Origin: Myxococcota bacterium
GTDB lineage: Bacteria; Myxococcota_C; UBA6777
Direction of reading: 5' to 3'
Length of the DNA: 64,000 bases
Assembly (NCBI GenBank): GCA_023150835.1
Contig: JAKLKB010000018.1
Span: 1-64,000, forward strand
The position numbers were made by a program, and so were the translations under genes. Position 1 is the stretch's first letter; every line of letters begins with the position of its first letter. This document shows positions 35,491-43,863 of the stretch, piece after piece. The notes under the pieces were generated by a model. The model ran no database searches. It was not told the origin of the DNA and saw only the letters and a list, made by a program, of their open reading frames with translations.

Positions 35491-37179
35491 CTATGCAGCG
35501 GACTTGCTTTTGTCGCGTTGGTGCGAGATGTATTGCGCGATATTGAAAGCGTGATCTCCGATCCGCTCGAAACTGGTCAACATATCGATAAAGATCAGCC
35601 CTGTGTTCGCGTCACAACGGCCTTCAACGATGCGTGCGATATGGGCATCTCGCAACTCACCGCGCATCTTGTCGATCTGTTGCTCGAGTTCCAACGCTTC
35701 TTTGATAAAGTTGGCGTCATAATCCGTCACGTACTTTTCCAACAATTGCAAGGCCCGCTCAACCAGCGTTGCGATCGCGTGTACCTGCTCTTTTCCATCT
35801 TCCGAAAAAGACAGTTTTTTATCATATTTTCTCTGTAAAAATCGCAAAATTGCTTCGCAATGATCCCCGATCTTTTCAAAGTCGTGCGCCATGTTCATGC
35901 AAGCAGCGACTTCCGCGCTCGTTTCGCCCGAAAGCGGCTCACGGATGATCTGCGCAAGGTATGTGGTTAGTTCGCGCTCTAAACCATCGATCTCGTCTTC
36001 GTAGCGCGCCACTTGCTTCGCAAGTTCCACAGCCTTCGATTGCCCTTGGTCGAACAACTGAATCACCGACCGAAACATCTCGATCGACTTCTGCGCCATC
36101 CGCTGCAACTCTTTGCGCGTCGCGACCAACGCCAGTTCTGGAGTCGCCATCAGCGTGGTTTCCAAATACACCAGATGCCGTTCTTCGGGTTTTTCTTCAC
36201 CGGGAACAAGACGCACTACAAACGCTGCAAACGCCCCAACAAACGGCAAAAACAGCATCGTGTTAATGATGTTAAAGGTCGTATGAAAAGCCGCCATCCG
36301 CGTCGCAACGTTCCCGGGCGAGAGCCACGTCACCAACGACAATAACGGGCTAAACAACACCACCGCCCAGACGACACCCACGACGTTGAACGCCATGTGC
36401 GCTCTTGCTGCACGCCTCGCAGACAAACTCATCCCCAAAGAAGCTAAATAAGCTGTAATCGTTGTTCCAATGTTTTCGCCCAAGATCAAGGCGGCTGCCG
36501 TCGGAAAATCAATCAAACCTTGATACGCAAAGTTGATGGTCAAAGCCATCGTCGCGCTCGACGATTGTAAAATGATGGTCAAGACCGTACCAATAAAAAC
36601 ACACAAGATCACCGCAAAGATTCCCGTCTGTGCAGAGTAGGTCTTCAACATCCCCGCCATAAAAGGCGAGGCTTGGATGATATCTTTCATCCCTGCCACC
36701 GACTTCTGCATAAACATCAGGCCCAAAAATAGCAGGCCAAACCCCACCAAGATCTCACCCCACAACGCCCGCCGTTTGCCCGTACCCAAAAAGATCAACA
36801 CAACCCCCACACCCACCGCTGGCCCCGCAAAGGTCGAGATATCGAACTTGAACCCCAAAACGGCCACGATCCAACCCGTCATCGTCGTGCCGATGTTCGC
36901 CCCCAAGATCACACCGATCGCCTGCACCAACGACAAAAACCCCGCATGCGTCAGCCCCACCACCATCACGGTCGTTGCGCTCGAAGACTGAATCACTGAT
37001 GTCACCAAAAGGCCGGTCAGTACACTCTTGATCGGATTCCCTGTCATGCTTTGGAGCATTTGGCGCATTTTCGGCCCGCCTGCTGAGTCCAAGCCTTGAC
37101 TCATCAAGCGCATCCCGTACAAAAATACCCCCAAACCTCCAAAGACTCCCAATGCGATCTGTAACCCGGTTTCTTGCAT
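35491..37179 (-). CDS. Na+/phosphate cotransporter (NptA/PhoU fusion type)
   Basis: A 562-residue product. ATG 37179 has AAAGGAAAA upstream. The membrane part (about residues 1-310) contains the inverted repeats of the Na/Pi family: SVIQSSSATTVMVVGLTHAGFLSLVQAIGVILGANIGTTMTGW and TIILQSSSATMALTINFAYQGLIDFPTAAALILGENIGTTITAY (both with QSSSA and GANIGTT). The C-terminal part (about 340-550) is a PhoU-like helical domain (MAHDFEKIGDHCEAILRF, DMLTSFERIGDHAFNIAQYI, the E-x-x-x-D metal motif in duplicate). It takes up phosphate with sodium across the inner membrane. It sits next to the arsenic operon, perhaps because arsenate enters as phosphate. Confidence 0.9.
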   Translation of the reverse strand: MQETGLQIALGVFGGLGVFLYGMRLMSQGLDSAGGPKMRQMLQSMTGNPIKSVLTGLLVTSVIQSSSATTVMVVGLTHAGFLSLVQAIGVILGANIGTTMTGWIVAVLGFKFDISTFAGPAVGVGVVLIFLGTGKRRALWGEILVGFGLLFLGLMFMQKSVAGMKDIIQASPFMAGMLKTYSAQTGIFAVILCVFIGTVLTIILQSSSATMALTINFAYQGLIDFPTAAALILGENIGTTITAYLASLGMSLSARRAARAHMAFNVVGVVWAVVLFSPLLSLVTWLSPGNVATRMAAFHTTFNIINTMLFLPFVGAFAAFVVRLVPGEEKPEERHLVYLETTLMATPELALVATRKELQRMAQKSIEMFRSVIQLFDQGQSKAVELAKQVARYEDEIDGLERELTTYLAQIIREPLSGETSAEVAACMNMAHDFEKIGDHCEAILRFLQRKYDKKLSFSEDGKEQVHAIATLVERALQLLEKYVTDYDANFIKEALELEQQIDKMRGELRDAHIARIVEGRCDANTGLIFIDMLTSFERIGDHAFNIAQYISHQRDKSKSAA

Positions 37180-37484
37180 CTGGATTTTTTCCTTTATTGG
37201 TGTCAGCCATATCCCAAGATCTCGCCCACAAGCACCACAGATGCGACACGTTGCAAAGCCCGCATAGGCGAGATCTCCCACAAAACTGCCCGACAACATC
37301 GGCAACTTTGCTTTCTGCGATGCGTGTTTCTAGCACATCTTTTGTGATTTCTATGAAACTTTTCTGCAACAACCCTGTTTCGCCTCCCCATGCTCGCTCG
37401 AAACAATGAACCCTCTAGCCAACCAAGCAGCCCAAAGGATGTCCCGCCTCCCCATGATCCCTCAAAACATCTCCCCACCTTCCT
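37180..37484. other. Intergenic spacer, nothing recognised
   Basis: 305 bases between arsC and the Na/Pi cotransporter gene, both leftward. A short direct repeat CGCCTCCCCATG occurs near 37381 and 37446. Whether the cotransporter belongs to the ars transcript cannot be decided. Confidence 0.4.
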
Positions 37485-37922
37485 TCACCCATGAATTGAT
37501 TTTAGGTTCGAGGAGGCCAACAAGTCTTGCAAACGAGCCTTGATCTGATCACGCGCCACCCGAAAAAAGTGCAGACGCTGTTCGTCCGTTAACACTTCTG
37601 CTTTTCGATCAGGATCTTGCAACGGCCAATGCAAACGCTTTGCGCAGCCCAAAAAGACGGGGCAGACTTCTTCTGCGCACAACGTGATCACCAGCTCCAC
37701 CCCCGCAGGATCGATCGTGTCCACCGACTTGGAATGATGCCCTGCCAGATCGATCCCCACTTCCGCCATCGCCTTGATCGCAAAAGGATTTACCCGCGAG
37801 GGCTGCGTTCCCGCCGATTGCACCAACACGCCCTCCCCAAACAACGATCTCGCCCATCCTTCCGCCATCTGCGAGCGAGCCGAGTTCGCAACACACAAAA
37901 ACAACACGCTTTTCCACTCCAT
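37485..37922 (-). CDS. arsC: Arsenate reductase, low-molecular-weight phosphatase type
   Basis: A 145-residue product. ATG 37922 has AAGGAG upstream. [21 protein letters not shown] carries the P-loop C-x5-R (CVANSAR) of LMW protein-tyrosine phosphatases and thioredoxin-coupled arsenate reductases. [11 protein letters not shown] contains the catalytic Asp of the DP motif. [10 protein letters not shown] supplies the additional cysteines used in the intramolecular redox relay. It reduces arsenate to arsenite for export by the neighbouring ACR3. Third gene of the operon. Confidence 0.88.
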   Translation of the reverse strand: MEWKSVLFLCVANSARSQMAEGWARSLFGEGVLVQSAGTQPSRVNPFAIKAMAEVGIDLAGHHSKSVDTIDPAGVELVITLCAEEVCPVFLGCAKRLHWPLQDPDRKAEVLTDEQRLHFFRVARDQIKARLQDLLASSNLKSIHG

Positions 37923-38022
37923 CACCCTGACTCCTTGCCAAACGCACCCATCGCACGGTCTGCCGCCCGAGGACAGGTCTTCTTTCACTACGTGGCCTTG
38001 GCCCCTTGCCAAACGCACGCCT

Positions 38023-39078
38023 TCAAACATCTTGCACAGCCGTCTTCGGGGCTTTGCTTGGCGCTTCGCTTGGGGTTGGAAACCATGCCCTCGTTCGGTT
38101 CGCAAAAGCCACCAACGACAACATCACAGGAACCTCGATCAAGACGCCCACAACCGTCGCCAAAGCCGCCCCAGACAACGGGCCAAACAAACTGATCGCC
38201 ACCGCCACCGCCAGTTCGAAAAAATTGGATGTCCCGATCATCGCGGCTGGAGCAGCGATATCATGTGGCAATCGCAGCAATTTTGCCAAACCATAGGAGA
38301 TCCCAAAGATCCCGTAGCTCTGGATCAGGAGCGGCACCGCGATCAAGACCACCACAAGAGGCTTTCCGACGATCTCCTTCGCTTGAAAACCAAACAACAA
38401 CACCACTGTCAGCAACAATCCCACCATCGATACGGGCTTGAGTCCGTCCCCGAATCGCTGCAAGCGCTCCCGACTTAATCCTCGCTGCGTCAAAACACCC
38501 GCAGCCAAAGGGATCACGATAAAGATCACCACCGAAGCCAACAGCGTTTCCCAAGGCACCACCAACCGCGTTACCCCCAACAAAAAAGCCGCGATCGGCG
38601 CAAACGCAAACACCATGATCAGATCGTTCACCGACACTTGGACAAGCGTGTAGTTTGGATCGCCGTCTGTCAGATGGCTCCACACAAACACCATCGCCGT
38701 GCAAGGCGCAACACCAAGCAAGATCATCCCTGCGATGTACTGTTGCGCATCTGCCGATGACACCCACCCCGCAAACACATAACGAAAAAATACGATACCT
38801 AAAAAAGCCATCGTAAAGGGCTTTACAAGCCAATTAATCAACAATGTTAAGAATAAACCTTTGGGTTTTTTCCCCACATCTTTCAAACAACTCGGATCGA
38901 CCTTCAACATCATCGGGTAGATCATCAACCAAATCAGCACCGCCACCACAAGGTTCACACGCGCCCATTCAAGCTTACCCAACCACACAAACGCGCTCGG
39001 CATCCACAAACCCAACACCACACCCACCCCAATCGACAGCGCCACCCACAACGACAAAAACCGCTCAAAAAGACCCAT
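38023..39078 (-). CDS. acr3: Arsenite efflux permease ACR3
   Basis: A 351-residue membrane protein with about ten helices. ATG 39078 has GAGGAGAGCG upstream; the extended upstream frame is not needed. [47 protein letters not shown] contains the conserved Cys and D-x-N-Y-x-x-x-Q of ACR3; [25 protein letters not shown] is the other family signature. It pumps arsenite out through the inner membrane. It is downstream of arsR (38-base gap) and upstream of arsC (100-base gap). Confidence 0.92.
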   Translation of the reverse strand: MGLFERFLSLWVALSIGVGVVLGLWMPSAFVWLGKLEWARVNLVVAVLIWLMIYPMMLKVDPSCLKDVGKKPKGLFLTLLINWLVKPFTMAFLGIVFFRYVFAGWVSSADAQQYIAGMILLGVAPCTAMVFVWSHLTDGDPNYTLVQVSVNDLIMVFAFAPIAAFLLGVTRLVVPWETLLASVVIFIVIPLAAGVLTQRGLSRERLQRFGDGLKPVSMVGLLLTVVLLFGFQAKEIVGKPLVVVLIAVPLLIQSYGIFGISYGLAKLLRLPHDIAAPAAMIGTSNFFELAVAVAISLFGPLSGAALATVVGVLIEVPVMLSLVAFANRTRAWFPTPSEAPSKAPKTAVQDV

Positions 39079-39116
39079 CGCTCTCCTCTTCCCTTTCTTT
39101 CGCCTAAAAAAGCCTA

Positions 39117-39458
39117 TCATTCGGATGTTTCCGAGGATAACGCCTCCAACAAGCGCTGAAATATCCCCATCACTTCGGGTTCTATGCAATAACAAACCTT
39201 TGGCCCCTCGATCTCGCCCCGTATCCACCCCGCCTCCTTCAACACTTTCAAATGCTGCGATACCGTCGACTGCGCCAACGGCAATTCCTCCACGATCTCC
39301 CCACAAATACAAGACGTTCGACGCATCAATAACCGTAAGATCGCCACGCGCGCCGAATGCCCCAATGCCTTCGCCAATTCCGCCAAGCGCGTATTCGCTT
39401 CTCCCTCACTCTTCGGATAATCCATCACTGCTGCTTCGGGACAACATCTCTTCTCCAT
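39117..39458 (-). CDS. arsR: ArsR-family arsenic-responsive repressor
   Basis: A 113-residue product. ATG 39458 has AGGAGG six bases upstream. [67 protein letters not shown] is the full winged helix. SCICGE supplies the CxC metalloid-binding pair in the alpha-3 region, and CC near residue 5 (KRCCPE) may contribute a third thiolate, as in several ArsR subtypes. In the absence of arsenite it would bind the perfect palindrome immediately upstream and repress arsR-acr3-arsC. Confidence 0.92.
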   Translation of the reverse strand: MEKRCCPEAAVMDYPKSEGEANTRLAELAKALGHSARVAILRLLMRRTSCICGEIVEELPLAQSTVSQHLKVLKEAGWIRGEIEGPKVCYCIEPEVMGIFQRLLEALSSETSE

Positions 39459-39468
39459 CGAAACCTCC

Positions 39469-39499
39469 TTTTATCGTTTATCTGCGATAAACGATAAAA
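39469..39499. promoter_or_regulatory. ArsR operator candidate, perfect 14-3-14 palindrome
   Basis: TTTTATCGTTTATC, spacer TGC, then GATAAACGATAAAA: a perfect inverted repeat ending ten bases before the arsR start codon, so binding would block both promoter clearance and the ribosome-binding site. Confidence 0.8.
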
Positions 39500-39505
39500 G
39501 AAGCT

Positions 39506-39606
39506 GCGTCAACCCCCGACTTGTAAAGAAGCCGCGTCAACCCCCGACTTGTAAAGAAGCCGCGTCAACCCCCGACTTGTAAAGAAGGCGTCAACCCCCG
39601 ACTTGT
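39506..39606. repeat. Four tandem copies (28, 28, 26 bp) of the neighbouring gene's 3' end
   Basis: GCGTCAACCCCCGACTTGT starts at 39506, 39534, 39562 and 39588. The last copy is the end of the SnoaL-like gene (..QVGG-stop). The other three lie in the spacer toward arsR. Confidence 0.85.
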
Positions 39607-40019
39607 GCGGCTTGGTAGGCTTTAAACATCCCGGGATCGACGCGCACTTCGTGGCTTGTCACACGCCATCCAGCGGCTTTCTTCACCAAGGTATCCCGAA
39701 CAACCGCTGTGGCGACGACTTTGGGGATATCTTCTCGCTCGATCACCGTCAGATAAGAGGTTGCGACAACGCCTTGCTCTGTGGGATCCAAGACCACGTT
39801 GCTGACGACGTGGCGTTTGCCGCTGGTGTTTCCCTCCGTAGCCACCAGAAACCCACGGATCGCATCGACTCCCGAAACAGGCGGCGCGAACCCCGGATCC
39901 ATCGTGGCTTGCGCATCAAAAAACTGCATATACGTGTCCCAATCTTGGGCATCCACCGCATGATCAAGACGCGACAACACTTCGTGGACCATCAACCGAT
40001 CTTCGATCGACAAAAACAT
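39591..40019 (-). CDS. SnoaL-like / NTF2-fold protein
   Basis: A 142-residue product. ATG 40019 has GGAGGAAACG upstream. MFLSIEDRLMVHEVLSRLDHAVDAQDWDTYMQFFDAQATMD is the usual start of SnoaL-like proteins (helix followed by D.W..y...F..da.). GKRHVVSNVVLDPTEQGVVATSYLTVI and KKAAGWRVTSHEVRVDPGMF form the remaining cone-shaped sheet. Many members are polyketide cyclases or small hydrolases, and the exact substrate cannot be deduced. It is divergent from a LysR regulator that may control it. Confidence 0.82.
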   Translation of the reverse strand: MFLSIEDRLMVHEVLSRLDHAVDAQDWDTYMQFFDAQATMDPGFAPPVSGVDAIRGFLVATEGNTSGKRHVVSNVVLDPTEQGVVATSYLTVIEREDIPKVVATAVVRDTLVKKAAGWRVTSHEVRVDPGMFKAYQAAQVGG

Positions 40020-40424
40020 CGTTTCCTCCAAACTCTCTTGTGGGGTATGTTCGACACTCAGTTTGGCGGCACGAAACAAGGCCACACGAGCAGCGGACTC
40101 GGAGGCACGTTGTATGCGTCCGCCCGTTCTGTGGCTCCTTGTCTCTCGCCGCGTGATACGGTATCCGAGTGATCTGTGATCGAAGGAGAGCGCCCAGACG
40201 CCCTGTGCTTGGGCAGCCACAGGGGGCTGCCCCTACATTTTTGCGATCACACAACGGGCGGATTTCGTATGACTGTTTTTCGTGTCCATCTGCTCCCGAC
40301 GCCGAAACCTCGGTGAACCCAAGGCACACGCAAGATATACCGCCTTGACTTTGATTTGTCGATTGTGAGATATCGCAACCCTGCTTTGCATTTTCTGCAA
40401 AGTCTTTTCCCGAAGGAAACGTCG
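40020..40424. other. Divergent promoter region with B repeat
   Basis: The region between the SnoaL-like gene and the LysR gene contains a reverse B element (40156-40270). The 150 bases on its right, next to lysR, are free for the regulator's binding site; I did not find a convincing T-N11-A palindrome. Confidence 0.5.
40156..40270 (-). repeat. B-family MITE-like repeat, reverse orientation
   Basis: It starts ATACGGTATCCGAGTGATC, contains the core GCAGCCACAGGGGGCTGCCC and ends GGATTTCGTAT. Confidence 0.75.
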
Positions 40425-41342
40425 GTGAATACGACCCATCTCGCGACGCTCGTCGCCGTTGCTGAAGCAGGTTCACTTTCACGCGTGGCACAGCAACGAA
40501 AAACCAGCATCAGCAGTATCAGCCGTCAGATCGCAGAGATCGAACAGACACTGCGAACACCTTTGCTGTTGCGAACAGGACGAGGTGTGCGCCTCACACC
40601 CGCAGGAGAGGGATTCGTCGAGCGAGCGCGTTTTCTTTTGCGTGATCTGGATCTTGCGATCGCCGAAGCCACCGCACTCGATCACCCCCAAAACCACCCC
40701 CTGCATCTCTCTTCACCGATCGAAGTTGCGCTATCCTTGCTTCCATCCAGCCTATCCCTCTTCCATCAAGCCCATCCTACGGTGCGTTTGGATATCCATG
40801 CCGAAGCGCGAAAAGTCTCCTTACTCGAAGAAAGCTACGATGCCGCTCTCCGCTTGGGCCCGCTTCAAGATGTGAACCTACTTGCCCGTCCCATCGGCGA
40901 AGTGGCCCTTTTTTTGTGTGGCCCACCCTCTCTGCGCTTGCAAAAGCCTTCGATCGAAGCCATCGGCTCTCTGCCGTATGTCGGTGTCGTCGGTACAAAC
41001 GAAAAAGTCCAAGCCGTCCTCCGCCAAAAAACCTTTGATCTATCTATCCGTTCCACGATCCGCACGAGCACTTTCTCAGAAGCCGCCGAGTTTGCAGTCC
41101 TCTCCCAACACGCTGTGATCCTCCCCTCCTACACGGCCTCACGCTTTTTACACGATCAACGCCTGATACTGCTTGTGCCTGCGTTGAAACTTCCGACGAT
41201 CCATCTGCACATGCTGCTGTCCCCACACCACCGCAAGACCCTACCCCTGCAAACGCTCTATGAGATCCTGCGCGAACAACTCGCCAAGCACAACACCCTC
41301 TCCCCCAAAGCATCGCGATCAAACCGCTCCGCACGACGATAG
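40425..41342 (+). CDS. LysR-family transcriptional regulator
   Basis: A 305-residue product. GTG 40425 is the best start: it follows GAAGGA by eight bases and gives the canonical LysR opening NTTHLATLVAVAEAGSLSRVAQQRKTSISSISRQIAEIEQTLRTPLLLRTGRGVRLTPAGEGF (winged helix, residues 1-65). The rest is the periplasmic-binding-protein-like effector domain with SSPIEVALSLLPSSLSLFHQAHP and DAALRLGPLQDVNLLARPIG. Divergent transcription from the SnoaL-like gene suggests that gene as a target. The effector is unknown. Confidence 0.88.
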   Translation: MNTTHLATLVAVAEAGSLSRVAQQRKTSISSISRQIAEIEQTLRTPLLLRTGRGVRLTPAGEGFVERARFLLRDLDLAIAEATALDHPQNHPLHLSSPIEVALSLLPSSLSLFHQAHPTVRLDIHAEARKVSLLEESYDAALRLGPLQDVNLLARPIGEVALFLCGPPSLRLQKPSIEAIGSLPYVGVVGTNEKVQAVLRQKTFDLSIRSTIRTSTFSEAAEFAVLSQHAVILPSYTASRFLHDQRLILLVPALKLPTIHLHMLLSPHHRKTLPLQTLYEILREQLAKHNTLSPKASRSNRSARR

Positions 41343-41407
41343 ATATCCCTGTTTTTTTGGAATCTCCAAAACGATCTCGACGATAATCAAAAGAGGAGTG
41401 ACGCGGC

Positions 41408-41492
41408 TCACAAAAAACCCGCGTTCGAACCCGTTCAAGCGAGAGAGTCTTCTGTTTGAAAAACGTTGATCTCTTCGCCGATATCGGGATGA
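41408..41492 (+). repeat. A-family repeat, truncated
   Basis: The left part (AAAAAACCCGCGTTCGAACC .. TTCAAGCG .. TTTGAAAAACG) is present, but it stops after CGCCGATATCGGG. The GC-rich right hairpins are absent. Confidence 0.6.
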
Positions 41493-41559
41493 GATCGACA
41501 AAGATCGACACATAGCATCGTGCGTATCTCCGCAAATGCCCAACAACCCGAGAGTTTCG

Positions 41560-42813
41560 ATGTCAAACAAGATCACCAAAAACGCATTCCAAGATCATTT
41601 TCGCAACAAAGAACTGCGCATCAACGACCTGCAACAAGAAAACTCCCTCACCCCCGCCCTCAAAGAAGCCGCACGCAGCGCCGACACCAACCGCGACGGC
41701 AAGATCAGCGGAAGCTCCGAAACAGACAAACTTTTTCGTGCGCTTGACCGCTTTGACCGCGACGGAAGCGCCCGTTCCATGCACCGAAGCCCTGCCGTCG
41801 AGACCGTTCTCCATCATGCCGCCTCCCCCCAAACGCCCACCACACCGACCCAACCGAGCGCTCCCACCACGACCATCACTCGTGCGGCCTTTCAAGCGGC
41901 GCTCGACGACAAACACATCAAGGTATCATCCCTGAAAGACAATAGCGCGATCCCAAGCGAAGTCGCATCAGCGGCCCGCAGCGCCGACGCCAACCGCGAT
42001 GGCAAGATCAGCGGAAGCTCCGAAACAGACAAACTCTTTCGCGCACTCGACCGCTTTGATCGAGACGGAAACGCCCAATCCATGCACCGAACCACCGTTT
42101 TGGATGCGATCCTTGGTGCAGCAACGACCAATCCTCCGCCTCCTACAGCAGATCCCAACCGCGCCGTCCGAGCCAACTTCTCTTTTCAACCCAATGCTGT
42201 TGCCCTTGACCGAGCCCGAAGCTCCGACCTCGGCAGCAAGATGTCCGAAAAACTTGAACAGCACCGCGACACTTATCTGAAAGCCTCCGCCCTCACAGGC
42301 GTTCCCGCCGAACTGATCGCTGCGATCCATGCCAACGAATCGGGATTCGGCGATTATCGGCCTTCTGTGCGCGGCCCTGAGTCGGGCTTCGGCCTAGATG
42401 ATCGCCATGTCTCTACTGCATGGGGCAACAGCAAACTCGAACAATACGGCCTCGGGCGCTGGGAACGCGGAACAGGAACCGAGCGCAGCATCTTCCAAAG
42501 TGCTGTGATCGCTGCCGAACATCTCAAACGCAACGCTGCCTTCGCAGGAATCGACATCCACGCACAGATGAATGCCAACGATCTCGCAGGAGCCGCCCTC
42601 TCCTACATCCAAGGTACACGCGCTGCCGAAAACGCCCATGATCGGGGCTCAAGCTGGATGTTCAACACTTCCGACAACAACCCCCATCCCCTTCACCCCG
42701 GCGGCACCAGCCGAACCAGTAGCGGGCGCACCGTTCGCGTTGAACCCGACCGAAAAGAAGGGCTTTTGCGCTGGGACACCCTTTTGCCTTTGATCAAAGA
42801 ACATCTGCGCTAA
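41560..42813 (+). CDS. EF-hand-like repeats fused to lysozyme-like transglycosylase domain
   Basis: A product of about 417 residues. ATG 41560 has GAGAG upstream; ATG 41536 is an alternative. Two modules (about residues 1-80 and 105-185) each carry SADxNRDGKISGSSETDKLFRALDRFDRDG, two calcium-loop-like Asp clusters. After a Pro-rich linker, residues 220-417 read TYLKASALTGVPAELIAAIHANESGFGDYRPSVRGPESGFGLDDRH, the opening helices of a lytic transglycosylase/lysozyme fold with Glu in ANES as the likely acid. There is no signal peptide, so export would need a dedicated secretion system, or the protein acts on lysis. Confidence 0.7.
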   Translation: MSNKITKNAFQDHFRNKELRINDLQQENSLTPALKEAARSADTNRDGKISGSSETDKLFRALDRFDRDGSARSMHRSPAVETVLHHAASPQTPTTPTQPSAPTTTITRAAFQAALDDKHIKVSSLKDNSAIPSEVASAARSADANRDGKISGSSETDKLFRALDRFDRDGNAQSMHRTTVLDAILGAATTNPPPPTADPNRAVRANFSFQPNAVALDRARSSDLGSKMSEKLEQHRDTYLKASALTGVPAELIAAIHANESGFGDYRPSVRGPESGFGLDDRHVSTAWGNSKLEQYGLGRWERGTGTERSIFQSAVIAAEHLKRNAAFAGIDIHAQMNANDLAGAALSYIQGTRAAENAHDRGSSWMFNTSDNNPHPLHPGGTSRTSSGRTVRVEPDRKEGLLRWDTLLPLIKEHLR

Positions 42814-42912
42814 AAGCACCCTTTCTTGGTTTGTCTCTTCCTTGGTACGCATGCCTTTTTCAATTTCGCCTGTGCTCAAAACGCCCGCCCCCCCTCCGTG
42901 CTCCGAAGCCCC

Positions 42913-43823
42913 CTAAGGGCGAATGCTCTCGTTTTGCGTCATCTGCCTTACGCTTTCGTTGGTTTGCTGTTGCGATACACCACGTTCGCAATACGCACTC
43001 CACAAAGCCACCAACGCAGCAGGTGCCGCCCCAATCGCCAATCCGATGCCCATCCCCGCAACACCTGCTGTCGCCACAGTTGTAGAGATGGCAGCGGCCA
43101 AGCCACCTGTTGCAAAGGCTGCCGCTGCGTTGGTGACCGCCTCCATCCCCCTCCCTGAACTTGCTCCCCAAGCCACACCCACAACCAAACCAATGGCCAC
43201 CCCTGCTGCTCCACCCGACGCACTGATTCCCGAGGTGAGTTTCGTCACGATCCCTTGCGCGACGAAACCCGCCCCAGCAGCAACGGCATCGCCCGCCGCG
43301 ATGTTCTTCAACGCCTTTTGAACGTGATCTTTGATGGCTTGCGGACCTTGTTTTGCGGCATCAACCAAGGGAGAAAACAGCTTACGATAACTTTCTGGGT
43401 CGCTTGCTTTCAGTGCGACCATCGCAACATACGCTCTGTCATGATCGACTCCTTTACCGCCACCGAATCCTACACGCTGCACCAAGATCCCCGCCAGAAC
43501 TTGTTGCGTCGCCGGAGAAAGCAAGGCGAACGCCTTTGGATCTGCCGTGATATTTTTGGCCAATTCCGTAAGGAATGCCGTTTTGTCTGGGCGCGAAGAC
43601 GATGATAGAAAATTGTGGCATCATCCATACCGCTCTGCACAAAACCAATGTTTCGCCTTGCCCGCGTAGCCTCCCCTTCTCTGTGCTTCTCGGATCGAAA
43701 TCGTTCCTGTGTCCAACGTCCGAACACCTGAGCACCCGAAGCGAACTCATTCGACCAAAAGCCCAACACCCGACATTTCTTTTCATCGAACGCCACCAAA
43801 CGCCCAAGTTCCGACGCATCCAT
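42913..43823 (-). pseudogene. Hydrophobic Gly/Ala-rich protein gene with internal frameshift
   Basis: Two natural-looking halves lie in different frames. From ATG 43823 the frame reads MDASELGRLVAFDEKKCRVL through SGMDDATIFYHR. Around 43600-43615 (ATTTTC) a one-base change leads into SSRPDKTAFLTELAKNITADPKAFALLS and on to 42913. The second half has no ATG near its open start (the first possible start is a TTG at 43563). The C-terminal half (about 130 residues) is a Gly/Ala zipper with three hydrophobic stretches (VAIGLVVGVAWGASSG, GLAAAISTTVATAGVAGMGIGLAIGAAPAALVALW), like small pore-forming or membrane-inserting proteins. It could be a sequencing error or a real broken gene. Confidence 0.5.
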
Positions 43824-43863
43824 CGCTCGCTTATCCTCTCAATCAGCACTTTCCGCAATTTCC

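Noticed and set aside
39500..39606. Reading the 28-bp array next to arsR as a CRISPR or ArsR operators
   Set aside because: No spacers, and the unit is the coding end of the neighbouring gene.
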